A stretch of DNA of 28,311 nt, taken from DATCJY01 sp036562565. GTDB taxonomy: Bacteria > Bacteroidota > Bacteroidia > Flavobacteriales_D > Sanyastnellaceae. The notes under the pieces were generated by a model. The model ran no database searches, had not been told where the DNA came from, and worked only from the letters and a program-made list of their open reading frames with translations. The first letter of the stretch is position 1. Each line of letters begins with the position of its first letter. The stretch covers positions 1 to 28,311 of the forward strand of contig DATCJY010000013.1 in the NCBI GenBank assembly GCA_036562565.1. Direction: 5' to 3'. The position numbers were made by a program, and so were the translations under genes. Of the stretch, positions 6,376 to 14,795 are shown piece by piece.

Positions 6376-8253
6376 ATGAGTTTATATCCGTCATATGATA
6401 TCGTTGTAGTGGGGGCTGGACATGCTGGCAATGAGGCTGCTGCAGCTGCTGCCAATTTGGGCTGTAAAGTTTTGCTTATCACTATGGATATGAATAAGAT
6501 AGGCCAGATGAGTTGCAACCCCGCGATGGGCGGAATAGCCAAGGGTCAAATAGTGCGTGAAATTGATGCTCTAGGTGGTTATTCTGGAATTGTATCTGAC
6601 CGATCGGCCATTCAGTTCAGGATGCTCAATCGCTCAAAAGGTCCGGCAATGTGGAGTCCGCGCACCCAAAACGACCGCATGCGATTTGCCGAAGAATGGC
6701 GCAACATGTTGGAAGCCACGCCCAATGTGGATTTCTGGCAGGATATGGTGAAAGAGATTTTGCTAGAAAATGGTAAAGTAGCCGGTGTCATGACGGGCAT
6801 GGGCATTCGGTTCAAATGCCGTGCAGTAGTTATCACCAGCGGAACATTCCTCAACGGAGTCATACACATCGGGGAAAAGCAATTTGGCGGAGGCCGTATA
6901 GGAGAAAAGCGCGCTGAGGGACTAACAGAACAGTTGAATTCATTGGGGTTCCGCTCCGGTCGCATGAAAACCGGAACTCCCCCGCGCATAGACGGTCGGA
7001 CGCTGGATTACAGTAAAATGGAAGAACAACCGGGTGATGAAATTCCCGGAAAATTTAGCTTTTTGCCGGAAACCAAGATTGAAAAACAACGCTCTTGTTG
7101 GATTACATATACCAATCCACAGGTACACGAGATTTTGGCTACAGGTTTCGAGAAAAGTCCGATGTTCACAGGGCGCATCCAGGGCGTAGGACCGCGTTAT
7201 TGTCCATCCATTGAGGATAAAATCACCCGGTTTGCTGACAAAACACAACATCAGATTTTCGCTGAACCGGAGGGCTGGAATACTGTGGAAGTCTATGTCA
7301 ACGGATTTTCAACGAGTCTTCCGGATGATGTGCAATTAAAAGCTTTGCGCTTGATTCCGGGCTTTGAGCATGCGAAGATGTTTCGCCCCGGCTATGCGAT
7401 TGAATACGATTATTTTCCACCGGATCAGCTCAAACATACGCTGGAAGCGAAGGATCTACCGGGATTGTTCCTGGCTGGCCAAATCAATGGTACCACGGGT
7501 TATGAAGAAGCGGCATGTCAGGGTTTGATTGCAGGAATTAATGCCGCCCATTTTATCAAAGAAAAGGAACCATTCATCTTGAAACGTGATCAGGCCTACA
7601 TCGGTGTGTTGATTGATGATTTGATTACAAAGAGCACAGACGAGCCTTACCGGATGTTTACCAGCCGTGCGGAGTTCCGTATTCTCCTGCGCCAAGACAA
7701 TGCGGATGAGCGCCTGACTCCCCTATCACATGCCATCGGGTTGGCCAGTGATGAACGAATGTTTCATGTGGAACAGAAATTAGCGGGCCGTTCCGAGCTC
7801 AAAAAGCAGCTCAATAACTTCAGCGTGGCGCCAGAAGATATCAATGATTACCTCGAAAAACGCAATAGCTCGCCATTAAGCCAAAAAGTGAAGCTTGGAA
7901 GTATCTTGGGTAGGCCAAATGTGAGTTTGTCGGAAATTGCCCCCTTATTTGAAGCCGTGTCTGAAACCCTTGCCAAATATGGTAGTTTGGCTCCTGAAAT
8001 TCTAGAGCAGGTAGAAATAGACTACAAATACAGCGGTTATTTGGAAAAAGAGCGTGAAATGGCGGACAAGATGTTGCGACTCGAGCACATTCGTTTCCCG
8101 GAGAATTTTGATTTTTCTAAGTTGACGAACTTGAGTACGGAAGCACGGCAGAAGCTCATGAAGATTCGGCCTGAAACACTCGGACAAGCGTCACGTATCA
8201 GTGGTGTCAATCCGGCCGATATTTCCGTTTTGCTTGTTCATCTCGGCCGTTAA
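6376..8253 (+). CDS. mnmG: tRNA uridine 5-carboxymethylaminomethyl modification enzyme MnmG
   Basis: A 625-residue FAD enzyme (GidA). With MnmE it installs the cmnm5 group on the wobble uridine of certain tRNAs in the cytoplasm. It opens with the dinucleotide-binding motif VVVGAGHAGNEAA. Further family signatures are CNPAMGGIAKGQIVREIDALGG, GTFLNGVIHIGE, KTGTPPRIDGR, FLAGQINGTTGYEEAACQG and the C-terminal helical segment with EIDYKYSGYLEKE and LSTEARQKLMKIRPETLGQASRISG. The length is normal. The ATG at 6376 is preferred to a TTG two codons earlier. In Bacteroidota it commonly follows ybeY. Two parS-like sites are linked to it, one inside the coding sequence at 7760 and one just after the stop. 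Confidence 0.98.
   Translation: MSLYPSYDIVVVGAGHAGNEAAAAAANLGCKVLLITMDMNKIGQMSCNPAMGGIAKGQIVREIDALGGYSGIVSDRSAIQFRMLNRSKGPAMWSPRTQNDRMRFAEEWRNMLEATPNVDFWQDMVKEILLENGKVAGVMTGMGIRFKCRAVVITSGTFLNGVIHIGEKQFGGGRIGEKRAEGLTEQLNSLGFRSGRMKTGTPPRIDGRTLDYSKMEEQPGDEIPGKFSFLPETKIEKQRSCWITYTNPQVHEILATGFEKSPMFTGRIQGVGPRYCPSIEDKITRFADKTQHQIFAEPEGWNTVEVYVNGFSTSLPDDVQLKALRLIPGFEHAKMFRPGYAIEYDYFPPDQLKHTLEAKDLPGLFLAGQINGTTGYEEAACQGLIAGINAAHFIKEKEPFILKRDQAYIGVLIDDLITKSTDEPYRMFTSRAEFRILLRQDNADERLTPLSHAIGLASDERMFHVEQKLAGRSELKKQLNNFSVAPEDINDYLEKRNSSPLSQKVKLGSILGRPNVSLSEIAPLFEAVSETLAKYGSLAPEILEQVEIDYKYSGYLEKEREMADKMLRLEHIRFPENFDFSKLTNLSTEARQKLMKIRPETLGQASRISGVNPADISVLLVHLGR
7760..7775. promoter_or_regulatory. parS-like site inside mnmG
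   Basis: TGTTTCATGTGGAACA matches 15 of 16 positions of TGTTYCACGTGRAACA. It lies within mnmG and encodes the peptide MFHVEQ, so part of the match may be coding-driven. Confidence 0.5.
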
Positions 8254-8261
8254 GTGCCTCC

Positions 8262-8277
8262 TGTTTCACGTGGATTT
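8262..8277. promoter_or_regulatory. parS-like site after mnmG
   Basis: TGTTTCACGTGGATTT matches 13 of 16; the left half and core (TGTTTCACGTGGA) are perfect. It is intergenic, 8 bases past the mnmG stop. Confidence 0.45.
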
Positions 8278-8388
8278 TTTCATCAAGGTTTGGCCCGTGG
8301 ACGGTGAGTGATTTCAAGAAGTCCTAATTGCTAAGATTTGCGAATTAGAAATCCCATAGTAGGGTGCAATGCGCTTGCTTTGTAAATA

Positions 8389-8417
8389 TTGATGTATCAA
8401 CAGCACCGCTAAATTTG
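8389..8417 (+). promoter_or_regulatory. Bacteroidetes-type promoter
   Basis: A TTG (8389-8391) is followed after 18 bases by TAAATTTG (8410-8417), an exact match to the phylum's -7 box TAnnTTTG. The box ends 28 bases before the protease ATG, which implies a leader of about 20 bases. Confidence 0.65.
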
Positions 8418-8445
8418 GTGCATCATTAAATGTAAACAACGCTGA

Positions 8446-10518
8446 ATGAAAATTTTATCGGTTTTAGCCGGAGTGCTCATCACAACTACCGCTCTGGCAC
8501 AAGTAAATGAAGTGTATTGGTGTGGTCAGTACGCTGCACAACAGAAACTTTTCGAAAGCAGACCCGGATTGTCCGATGAGGCAAGGGCTGCTGAGGAAGA
8601 ACTCACTGCCTATACTCGTTGGTATGAGTCGGAACGCGAAGGGGATGAACAGATTTATACCATTCCCGTGGTGTTCCATATCATCCACAACAATGGCCCG
8701 GAGAACATTTCGGACGAGCAGGTGTACAATGCCATTGAAATCATGACACGTGATTTCAGAAAGCAAAATGCGGATATCAATTTTGTACAGCCCGAATTTC
8801 AGGGCATCACGGCCGATTGTCATATTGAGTTTAAGCTGGCCACACGTGACCCGCAAGGCAACTGCCATTCGGGAATCAACCGTGTTCAAAGCACACTGAC
8901 TTATGATGGCGGCAACCATGCTATGAAGCAATTGATTAATTGGCCACGCAGTAAATATCTCAATATTTGGGTGTGTCATGATGCAGGCGATGCAGCGGGA
9001 TTTTCTAATTATCCATCGTCTGTAGCCTCTAGTTGGGAAGCTTATCTCGATGGGATAGTGGTACGTTACGATTATGTGGGAAGTATTGGCGAAAGCAATG
9101 AAACCCGCTCTCGAACATTGACTCACGAGGCCGGTCACTGGTTGAATTTGCGTCACCTGTGGGGTAACTCCAATGAACCGGGCGACCCGAATAACTGTAA
9201 TCTGAGTGATGATGTGGCAGATACCCCACCCACCATCGGTCACACCTCCTGTATACTTCGTGCGCACACATGTGATGGAACTCTGGACAACGTACAGAAC
9301 TACATGGAGTACAGCTATTGCTCCAACATGTTTACAATGGGTCAACGTGCCCGCATGCGCGCAGCACTCACTTCATCTGTGGCCTCACGCAATCAACTCA
9401 TAACACAACAAAACCTAATTGCCACAGGCGTCATCAATCCACCATTGTGCAGCGCTAAATTCATCAGTGATAAAAAGACTGTTTGTGCCGGAGAAGAAGT
9501 AACCTTTATGGATAAATCCTATCATGGTATAATCGCTTGGTCATGGAATTTTGGAGATGGTGTGATTTTGGAAGGAAATGACCCCAACATTCACAAGAAT
9601 CCGACACATGTATATCAAACCCCCGGTTATTACTCCGTAACCCTTACCGTAACGAATGGTACCGATTCGGAAACCGTAACATACGACCAATACATCCGTG
9701 TGCAAGAGCCCGGACAAATCGATTACAATTTCTATGAAAGCTTTGAGGGTGCTTGGCCCAATGAGTATTTTACGGTAGATAACCAGGACAACGGAATCAC
9801 ATTTGAGATTACACCTACGGCCGCTTACAGTGGCAGTAAATCATTGAAATTGCGCAACCACGGCAATACCAATATCGGAAACAAAGACGTGCTTTATACG
9901 GCCATTTTTGACCTGTCCAACGTGACCAATGCGCAGCTTTCTTATAAGTGGGCTTATACCAACAAAATTCCTTCTACGAATGATCAGTTAATCATCAGCT
10001 TCAGCGGTGACTGTGGCAATACTTGGGACATTCGTAGAACACGCGATGGATTGAGCAATCTAATGACAGCTCAACCTACCAACGCGCAGTTTACACCAAC
10101 CAGCACCGACCAATGGAGTGGCGAAATACTCTCCATCGGATTTGACCACTGGCTCACCGACAGGTTCCAAGCTAGGTTTGAGTTTGAGGGGCGTGGAGGT
10201 AACAATTTCTACCTCGATGACATCAACATCACCGGAGATTTTCCTGTGGGTGTGAAAGAGATTAAACCGCTTTATGCTTTGGGCGTTTACCCAAACCCAT
10301 CTCAGGGTGATATGACGTTAGAACTCTTGATGGAGAATTCAGATCATGTTGCTATTGACCTCTACAACTCAGTGGGTCAGGCAGTAGAAAATATCTGGAC
10401 AGGACATTTGTCGGGGGGAAAACATGTTTTCCAAATGCAACACCAAGCGGCAGGACTTTATACCATTGTGATAAAGAAAGGAGAACACATCGGCATTCAG
10501 AAAGTGATATTTGAATAA
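8446..10518 (+). CDS. secreted M43-type zinc metalloprotease with PKD domain and type IX sorting domain
   Basis: A 690-residue protein. A signal peptide occupies residues 1-18 (cleavage after ALAQ). The catalytic domain contains IPVVFHIIHNNG and the zinc motif HEAGHWLNLRH (His227, Glu228, His231, His237), with a Met-turn near Met287 (NYMEYS). This is the pregnancy-associated plasma protein A (M43, cytophagalysin) type of metzincin. A PKD domain follows at about 335-425 (WSWNFGDG), then a beta-sandwich region at about 430-610 with ESFEGAWP at its start, resembling a MAM- or carbohydrate-binding-like module. The last 75 residues form a type A T9SS sorting domain (GVYPNPSQG, then AAGLYTIVIKKG). 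It is likely exported across the outer membrane and released or anchored there to degrade external protein. It has its own promoter and terminator, so it is monocistronic. Confidence 0.93.
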   Translation: MKILSVLAGVLITTTALAQVNEVYWCGQYAAQQKLFESRPGLSDEARAAEEELTAYTRWYESEREGDEQIYTIPVVFHIIHNNGPENISDEQVYNAIEIMTRDFRKQNADINFVQPEFQGITADCHIEFKLATRDPQGNCHSGINRVQSTLTYDGGNHAMKQLINWPRSKYLNIWVCHDAGDAAGFSNYPSSVASSWEAYLDGIVVRYDYVGSIGESNETRSRTLTHEAGHWLNLRHLWGNSNEPGDPNNCNLSDDVADTPPTIGHTSCILRAHTCDGTLDNVQNYMEYSYCSNMFTMGQRARMRAALTSSVASRNQLITQQNLIATGVINPPLCSAKFISDKKTVCAGEEVTFMDKSYHGIIAWSWNFGDGVILEGNDPNIHKNPTHVYQTPGYYSVTLTVTNGTDSETVTYDQYIRVQEPGQIDYNFYESFEGAWPNEYFTVDNQDNGITFEITPTAAYSGSKSLKLRNHGNTNIGNKDVLYTAIFDLSNVTNAQLSYKWAYTNKIPSTNDQLIISFSGDCGNTWDIRRTRDGLSNLMTAQPTNAQFTPTSTDQWSGEILSIGFDHWLTDRFQARFEFEGRGGNNFYLDDINITGDFPVGVKEIKPLYALGVYPNPSQGDMTLELLMENSDHVAIDLYNSVGQAVENIWTGHLSGGKHVFQMQHQAAGLYTIVIKKGEHIGIQKVIFE

Positions 10519-10544
10519 AGCCAAATTGCTTCATTCAAAAAGAA

Positions 10545-10576
10545 AAGCCCGGATGAAAATCCGGGCTTCTTTTTGT
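10545..10576. terminator. bidirectional intrinsic terminator
   Basis: Perfect 10-bp stem AAGCCCGGAT (10545-10554) with ATCCGGGCTT (10559-10568), GAAA loop, T-rich on the plus side and A-rich before it. It serves the protease gene and the opposing YceI gene. Confidence 0.9.
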
Positions 10577-10597
10577 TTTTAGTTCAACAAACAGAGA

Positions 10598-11236
10598 TTA
10601 TTTTTTACCATTCAGTTCAACATTGATTTCAATGTCGTCAGAAAGGATAACGTCTTTAGAACCGGTAGAGTAAGCTACACCGTATTTCTGACGGTCGAAA
10701 GTCAATTTACCTGTGATTTTCACATCATCACCGTTGGTAGTGACAACGATGTTTTCAATGGTTTCTTCGTTGGTTACACCACGAACAGTTAGGTTACCTT
10801 TTGCTTTATCGCCTTCAACAGAAGTGATAACGAAAGAAGCAGTAGGGTAATTAGCTACGTCAAAGAAGTCAGGAGTTGTAAGGTGACCGATAAGGTTTTC
10901 AGGGGTTTTACCTTCTTTCGGGTTGTAGTTGTCATCAGTAGCTTGGATGGTGTTAAGATCGATAGTGAAGCTACCACCGCTTACTTTACCGTCAGTAAGT
11001 TCAAGGCTAGACTCTTTCAATGCCACGGTACCTTTGTGACCGTAAAGACCGCCAATCATTTCGCCTTTCCAGCTAACAATGCTGGCAGCATTGTCTACGT
11101 TTACGTTCACTTTACCAGCCCATGCATTGGAAGCGTTTGTTTCGGTTGGTGCCGGAGTTTTAGGTGCTTCAGAACAAGAGGTCATGGCTACAGCACCTGC
11201 AACAAGTGCCATGGAGAGAATTTGAGTGATTTTCAT
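10598..11236 (-). CDS. YceI-family lipoprotein
   Basis: A 212-residue protein starting at the ATG 11236, which gives a lipoprotein signal ending AVAMTSC; the frame extends ten codons further upstream without a signal-like sequence. After a Pro/Thr-rich spacer the YceI beta-barrel (lipocalin-like) domain runs to the end: ASIVSWKGEMIGGLYGHKGTV, then GSFTIDLNTIQATD, LIGHLTTPDFFDVANYPTA and KLTFDRQKYGVAY. YceI proteins bind polyisoprenoid-type lipids in the periplasm and are often induced by stress. Here it is probably anchored to a membrane by its lipid. The gene is transcribed alone towards the shared terminator. A near-consensus -7 box lies 30 bases upstream. Confidence 0.92.
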   Translation of the reverse strand: MKITQILSMALVAGAVAMTSCSEAPKTPAPTETNASNAWAGKVNVNVDNAASIVSWKGEMIGGLYGHKGTVALKESSLELTDGKVSGGSFTIDLNTIQATDDNYNPKEGKTPENLIGHLTTPDFFDVANYPTASFVITSVEGDKAKGNLTVRGVTNEETIENIVVTTNGDDVKITGKLTFDRQKYGVAYSTGSKDVILSDDIEINVELNGKK

Positions 11237-11265
11237 ATTGTATATAAAATTTTGAAATGAGGCCA

Positions 11266-11273
11266 CAAAAATG
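11266..11273 (-). promoter_or_regulatory. possible -7 box for the YceI gene
   Basis: On the minus strand the sequence is CATTTTTG, one mismatch from TAnnTTTG, and it ends 30 bases before the ATG, the same distance as at other promoters here. No -33 TTG is seen at the usual spacing. Confidence 0.35.
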
Positions 11274-11362
11274 GGCCTGCTTGTAAGGCAGCGGAATTGA
11301 CGCTTGTTAACGAATCATTGAGCTTAGGAATTATTAACCTATGTCAGGTATTGCGCTCTGGA

Positions 11363-12112
11363 TTAGCGCTTGAAGAATTGCTGCAATTTGGACAACGGCT
11401 TGAGGATGAGTGTCCATGGTCGGGGGCGCAAGCCGTTGAGTCGCCAAGCCATACGGTCTTCGCGGTTGGCTTTTAATCGGTTTTTTAGTGTGACGTTGCT
11501 TTGTCCACCTGCGCGCATTTTGGTGATAATCCGGTTGAGATAGGCCACCTTGACTTGGTGCTTGTGCAATACACGCAGCATGAATTCATAATCGGCTGAA
11601 CTGCGCAGCGTGGTGTTATAGGCACCAAAGCGCTTGTACACATCGGCTTTTACAAAGAATGTGGGGTGCGGAGGCATCCATCCTTTCAGAAAAGCTCCGG
11701 GTCGGTATTCTCCGCTGATCCAAGTGCGCAAGATTTTCTGTTCATCGTTTCTGTCCACGTAAACCAAATCGGCATAGCAAGCATCGCATTGGGTCTTTTC
11801 AAAAAGAGCGACCACATCCTTGATAACATCGGAATCAGCATAAAAATCATCACTGTTCAATATGCCGATGATGTCTCCAGAAGCGAGGCTGACCCCTTTG
11901 TTCATGGCGTCATAAATACCGTTGTCGCGTTCGGATATAACCTTGGCTATTTGAGGGCGGTATTTGTCAATAATGGACATCGTAGCGTCCTTGCTGAGGC
12001 CGTCAACGATAATGTATTCGATATCGGTATAGGACTGGCTGATAACCGAGCGAATGGTTGCTTCGATGGTGGCCTCGCTGTTATAGGCTATGGTGATAAT
12101 AGAAACCTTCAT
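11363..12112 (-). CDS. family 2 glycosyltransferase
   Basis: A 249-residue cytoplasmic GT-A fold enzyme. The N-terminal strand MKVSIITIAYNS, the nucleotide-binding EYIIVDGLSKD, the segment ERDNGIYDAMNKG and the metal motif NSDD identify PF00535. It transfers a sugar from a nucleotide donor onto a glycan or lipid acceptor; donor and acceptor are unknown. Residues from 140 contain WMPPHPTFFV, as in the WcaA/WcaE-type surface-polysaccharide transferases. The ATG at 12112 starts right at the first beta strand; an upstream GTG at 12118 would overlap the acetyltransferase stop by four bases (GTGA). Either way the two genes are tightly coupled. A basic C-terminus may contact the membrane. Confidence 0.9.
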   Translation of the reverse strand: MKVSIITIAYNSEATIEATIRSVISQSYTDIEYIIVDGLSKDATMSIIDKYRPQIAKVISERDNGIYDAMNKGVSLASGDIIGILNSDDFYADSDVIKDVVALFEKTQCDACYADLVYVDRNDEQKILRTWISGEYRPGAFLKGWMPPHPTFFVKADVYKRFGAYNTTLRSSADYEFMLRVLHKHQVKVAYLNRIITKMRAGGQSNVTLKNRLKANREDRMAWRLNGLRPRPWTLILKPLSKLQQFFKR

Positions 12113-12114
12113 CT

Positions 12115-12660
12115 TCACGCGTCAATTGATCTCTTTTTAACGACTTGTGCAGGATTGCCTCGGTAAATGGTGTAAGGTTCCAAATCCTTGGACGCCACGC
12201 TGCCCACTGTCAGCACGGCATGTGAATGACATGTGACACCCGGGCAAACCACTGTTTTGGCACCAATCCAAACACCGTCTTCCAGCGTAATGGAACCTGT
12301 AATGAGGTCGAATGAGGACTTCTTGTAATCGTGATTACCGCAAAGCAACATTGCTCCTTGTGAGATGCAGCAATTATTGCCGATGGTCACCTGAGCCAAA
12401 TTGTCTATCCATACTTCTTCTCCTATCCAGACATGGTTTTTAATCTCCAATAGCCAAGGATATTTGATGTTGACATAGGGTTTTATTACTACACCTGTTC
12501 CCACTTTGGCACCAAATAGCCGCAGTAGCAGGCATTTGATAGAAGACACCGGAAATGCACTTTTGAAGAATACTACATTGGTAATGTACCACAGCGTTCG
12601 TTTCAGGATTCCTCCCGGTTGATAGTGGTCGTTATTGAATTTACTTAAATCGGTTACCAT
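12115..12660 (-). CDS. WcaF-like hexapeptide acetyltransferase
   Basis: A 181-residue left-handed beta-helix acyltransferase. Hexapeptide repeats are visible in VWIGEEVWIDNLAQVTIG and again in ITLEDGVWIGAKTVVCPGV, with the catalytic-histidine loop CGNHDYKKSSFDL typical of the colanic-acid WcaF group. The N-terminal region (LLLRLFGAKVG preceded by a hydrophobic WYITNVVFF segment) also fits. It would O-acetylate a sugar of a surface polysaccharide or its lipid-linked precursor. It is the first gene of a two-gene unit with the downstream glycosyltransferase. A promoter-like sequence lies 29 bases upstream of the ATG. Confidence 0.88.
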   Translation of the reverse strand: MVTDLSKFNNDHYQPGGILKRTLWYITNVVFFKSAFPVSSIKCLLLRLFGAKVGTGVVIKPYVNIKYPWLLEIKNHVWIGEEVWIDNLAQVTIGNNCCISQGAMLLCGNHDYKKSSFDLITGSITLEDGVWIGAKTVVCPGVTCHSHAVLTVGSVASKDLEPYTIYRGNPAQVVKKRSIDA

Positions 12661-12688
12661 GTAGTTTGGAGTGCATCCATTGGGGTTG

Positions 12689-12721
12689 CAAATAAACTAA
12701 AGTTGACGCGACAGCGTGCAA
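12689..12721 (-). promoter_or_regulatory. probable promoter of the acetyltransferase-glycosyltransferase pair
   Basis: On the minus strand a TTG (12721-12719) is followed after 22 bases by TTTATTTG (12696-12689), one mismatch from TAnnTTTG, ending 28 bases before the ATG. Confidence 0.45.
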
Positions 12722-12809
12722 GGTTAGAGTTCCGTTACATATCACTTCTTGTGAACACTGCGGTATAGAATAAAAAACGGGAGAGTAAATTAAACAGCCT
12801 AAAAATTTC

Positions 12810-12817
12810 TACATTTG
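12810..12817 (+). promoter_or_regulatory. Bacteroidetes-type -7 box
   Basis: TACATTTG is an exact TAnnTTTG match ending 31 bases before the ATG at 12849. No TTG is seen 17-23 bases upstream. Confidence 0.5.
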
Positions 12818-12848
12818 AATCGTGTGTTGTATGATAAGATAGTTGCAG

Positions 12849-14771
12849 ATGAAGATTTTTACACAAGTACTTTTAAGCGTTTTTTTATCTTTTGCTGTAT
12901 TGATAACAAAGGCGCAATCAAATAACTGGCCACAGCAAAACTCCCTGAGTGCTTTACAGAACGCTTACAATAGCAATCCGAATAACTTTTATACTCCGAC
13001 AGCTAAAATAACATTGGCCGTTACCAACTGTGGTGGGCCATTGCGCAATCTTGATGCGAACACATCGCCTGAAATTGCTCCCCAAGCCGGTTCAGGAGCG
13101 ATGAATAACGATGTATGGATCGGTTTTAAATCCCTATCAACGGTAGTGAAGTTCAGAGTTTGTGACCCAACCTTTGATGCAGCTGTTGAAATTTACCGCT
13201 TGAGCGATGGAGCGTTTCTGGGAAGTTACAACATTGCCGGAGAAGGCGGTCGTGAGTACGGCCGAGTGCCTGATTTGGAAGTCAACGAAGTTTATGCCGT
13301 GCGTGTAGGAAGATATTCCGGAACGGGACCAGGAACGTTCTATTTCAATGTAGAGTATCTCGAGGCCAAGCTTCATAACAATTATACACCGGGTCCCAAC
13401 GGTGAGCCTTGTTACAAGCGAACAAGTATGATTTACCGCTCCAATCCCGGTCCGGCTATTAATACAACTCGCTGGAAGTTTGTTTCGCCTTCTGAGGTGT
13501 TTTATTGCACCAACTCAAGCACTTCAGCGGGTATGGCTTTCTCCAGTTGCCGTGATTTCTGCAAAGGAGAGTTTTACATGGTATCCTGTGAGGTGCGAGC
13601 GAATGATGCTGAGTGTGGCAATCAATGGTGGGGATATTCGGAAGAACGTCCATTGCAGGTATGTAGCCAGCCGTGTGTGAATGTGGTGTCTCCTGCCAAT
13701 AACTCCACAATCAATATCAGAAACTATAACTTCCAGTGTGCTACATTTGGAAATGGTGCCAAGGTTCAATGGAAGTTTGAAACCGATAATGGCGCCACCG
13801 TTCTATGCAGCAATTGGAGAGAGACCGTGCATTTCAACCCTTCTGCCCACATGGTTTCAATGGCCAACTGTCTTGAGTTTAACAAGTTCTACAACGTTTC
13901 TGTACGAGTTAAATATTGCGATAATGAGGAAGAAGAAGCGGAATGGTGTGATCACATCACAGTTTATTCGTCTCCGATTGAAAGAATCAATATGAACCCA
14001 AGTGAATGTTGCACTTGGAAGAACAAGGGCTCAGTGGTTTCAGCCACCCTTAATAACAATGGACACCATCATTACCGCTTCCGTTTCACTCCGGTGGCAA
14101 CGGCTTCCAATCCTTGCCCTGCGAGCAATTTGGCACCAATCGGTCCGGCTGTGGTATCTGGCTGGTTAACCAATTATGCAGTGGTTACCAATTTTACTAA
14201 CCTACAGCAAGGAACAATTTATTTGGTGCAAGTTCAAGGACGGCTCAACGCAGTGGACTGTAACACTTGCTTGGGAGCCCAGCATACCTTGAATGTTCGT
14301 TATTCCGATTGGGGCCCGCCATGCCTCATCGGATTAAGGACCAATAATGGTCCGGCAGCTGGCAGCCCATTGAGTTGCGGTTGTGACATTGGTGCTATGT
14401 TAGCAGAAAACTGGAACGAAGAGGAGTTTTCCGTATTACTTGAGCACTATGGTGTGATTGAAGAAATCGTGAGTGAAAACGATATAGACAACGCGGATTT
14501 CAATACCGATGAATTATCGCTCAACGTTTATCCGGTTCGTCCCGGTTTGTTACAAGTTGATTTTGCATCGCTCAAACTACAAGGACAAGTAGAATTGAAA
14601 ATTCATGATTTGAGCGGAAAGTTGGTAAATGAAAAAGTTGTTTATAACACCGATGACCATCAAACCGCACTTATAGAGATGGATGCTAATTTGCCGTCCG
14701 GAATCTACGTGATGACACTTGTGACCAAGGACATGGTGTATACCGAAAAAATATTTGTGGCAGGACAATAA
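12849..14771 (+). CDS. cysteine-rich secreted protein with type IX sorting domain
   Basis: A 640-residue protein with a signal peptide (cleavage near ITKAQ). Residues of about 50-175 form a beta domain like the pre-peptidase C-terminal fold (DAAVEIYRLSDGAFLGSY, then YAVRVGRYSGTG). Three fibronectin-III-like modules follow, each with a strand of the form YxVxVR and a closing W-rich or aromatic segment: YMVSCEVRANDAECGNQWWG, YNVSVRVKYCDN with EWCDHITVYSS, and YLVQVQGRLNAVDCNTC with SDWGPPCLIGL. There are 23 cysteines, suggesting a disulphide-stabilised extracellular protein. The last 80 residues are a T9SS type A sorting domain (LSLNVYP, then LPSGIYVMTLVTKD), with VYPV in place of the common VYPNP. 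No catalytic motif is seen; an adhesive or binding role is possible. The ATG at 12849 is preferred to a TTG two codons earlier. Confidence 0.82.
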   Translation: MKIFTQVLLSVFLSFAVLITKAQSNNWPQQNSLSALQNAYNSNPNNFYTPTAKITLAVTNCGGPLRNLDANTSPEIAPQAGSGAMNNDVWIGFKSLSTVVKFRVCDPTFDAAVEIYRLSDGAFLGSYNIAGEGGREYGRVPDLEVNEVYAVRVGRYSGTGPGTFYFNVEYLEAKLHNNYTPGPNGEPCYKRTSMIYRSNPGPAINTTRWKFVSPSEVFYCTNSSTSAGMAFSSCRDFCKGEFYMVSCEVRANDAECGNQWWGYSEERPLQVCSQPCVNVVSPANNSTINIRNYNFQCATFGNGAKVQWKFETDNGATVLCSNWRETVHFNPSAHMVSMANCLEFNKFYNVSVRVKYCDNEEEEAEWCDHITVYSSPIERINMNPSECCTWKNKGSVVSATLNNNGHHHYRFRFTPVATASNPCPASNLAPIGPAVVSGWLTNYAVVTNFTNLQQGTIYLVQVQGRLNAVDCNTCLGAQHTLNVRYSDWGPPCLIGLRTNNGPAAGSPLSCGCDIGAMLAENWNEEEFSVLLEHYGVIEEIVSENDIDNADFNTDELSLNVYPVRPGLLQVDFASLKLQGQVELKIHDLSGKLVNEKVVYNTDDHQTALIEMDANLPSGIYVMTLVTKDMVYTEKIFVAGQ

Positions 14772-14795
14772 GAGCTTGCTTAATTTTGAAAGAAG

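Noticed and set aside
8324..8348. Imperfect hairpin CTAATTGC/GCgAATTAG after mnmG
   Set aside because: The stem is AT-rich with a bulge and lacks a following T-run; no conserved RNA motif was recognised.
8464..9345. Long open frame antisense to the metalloprotease
   Set aside because: It covers the conserved catalytic domain on the opposite strand, has no start context or recognisable motif, and is not plausible as a gene.
12661..12848. Search for an RNA gene or small peptide gene in this gap
   Set aside because: Apart from divergent promoter elements I see no tRNA-like fold, riboswitch motif or plausible short coding region.
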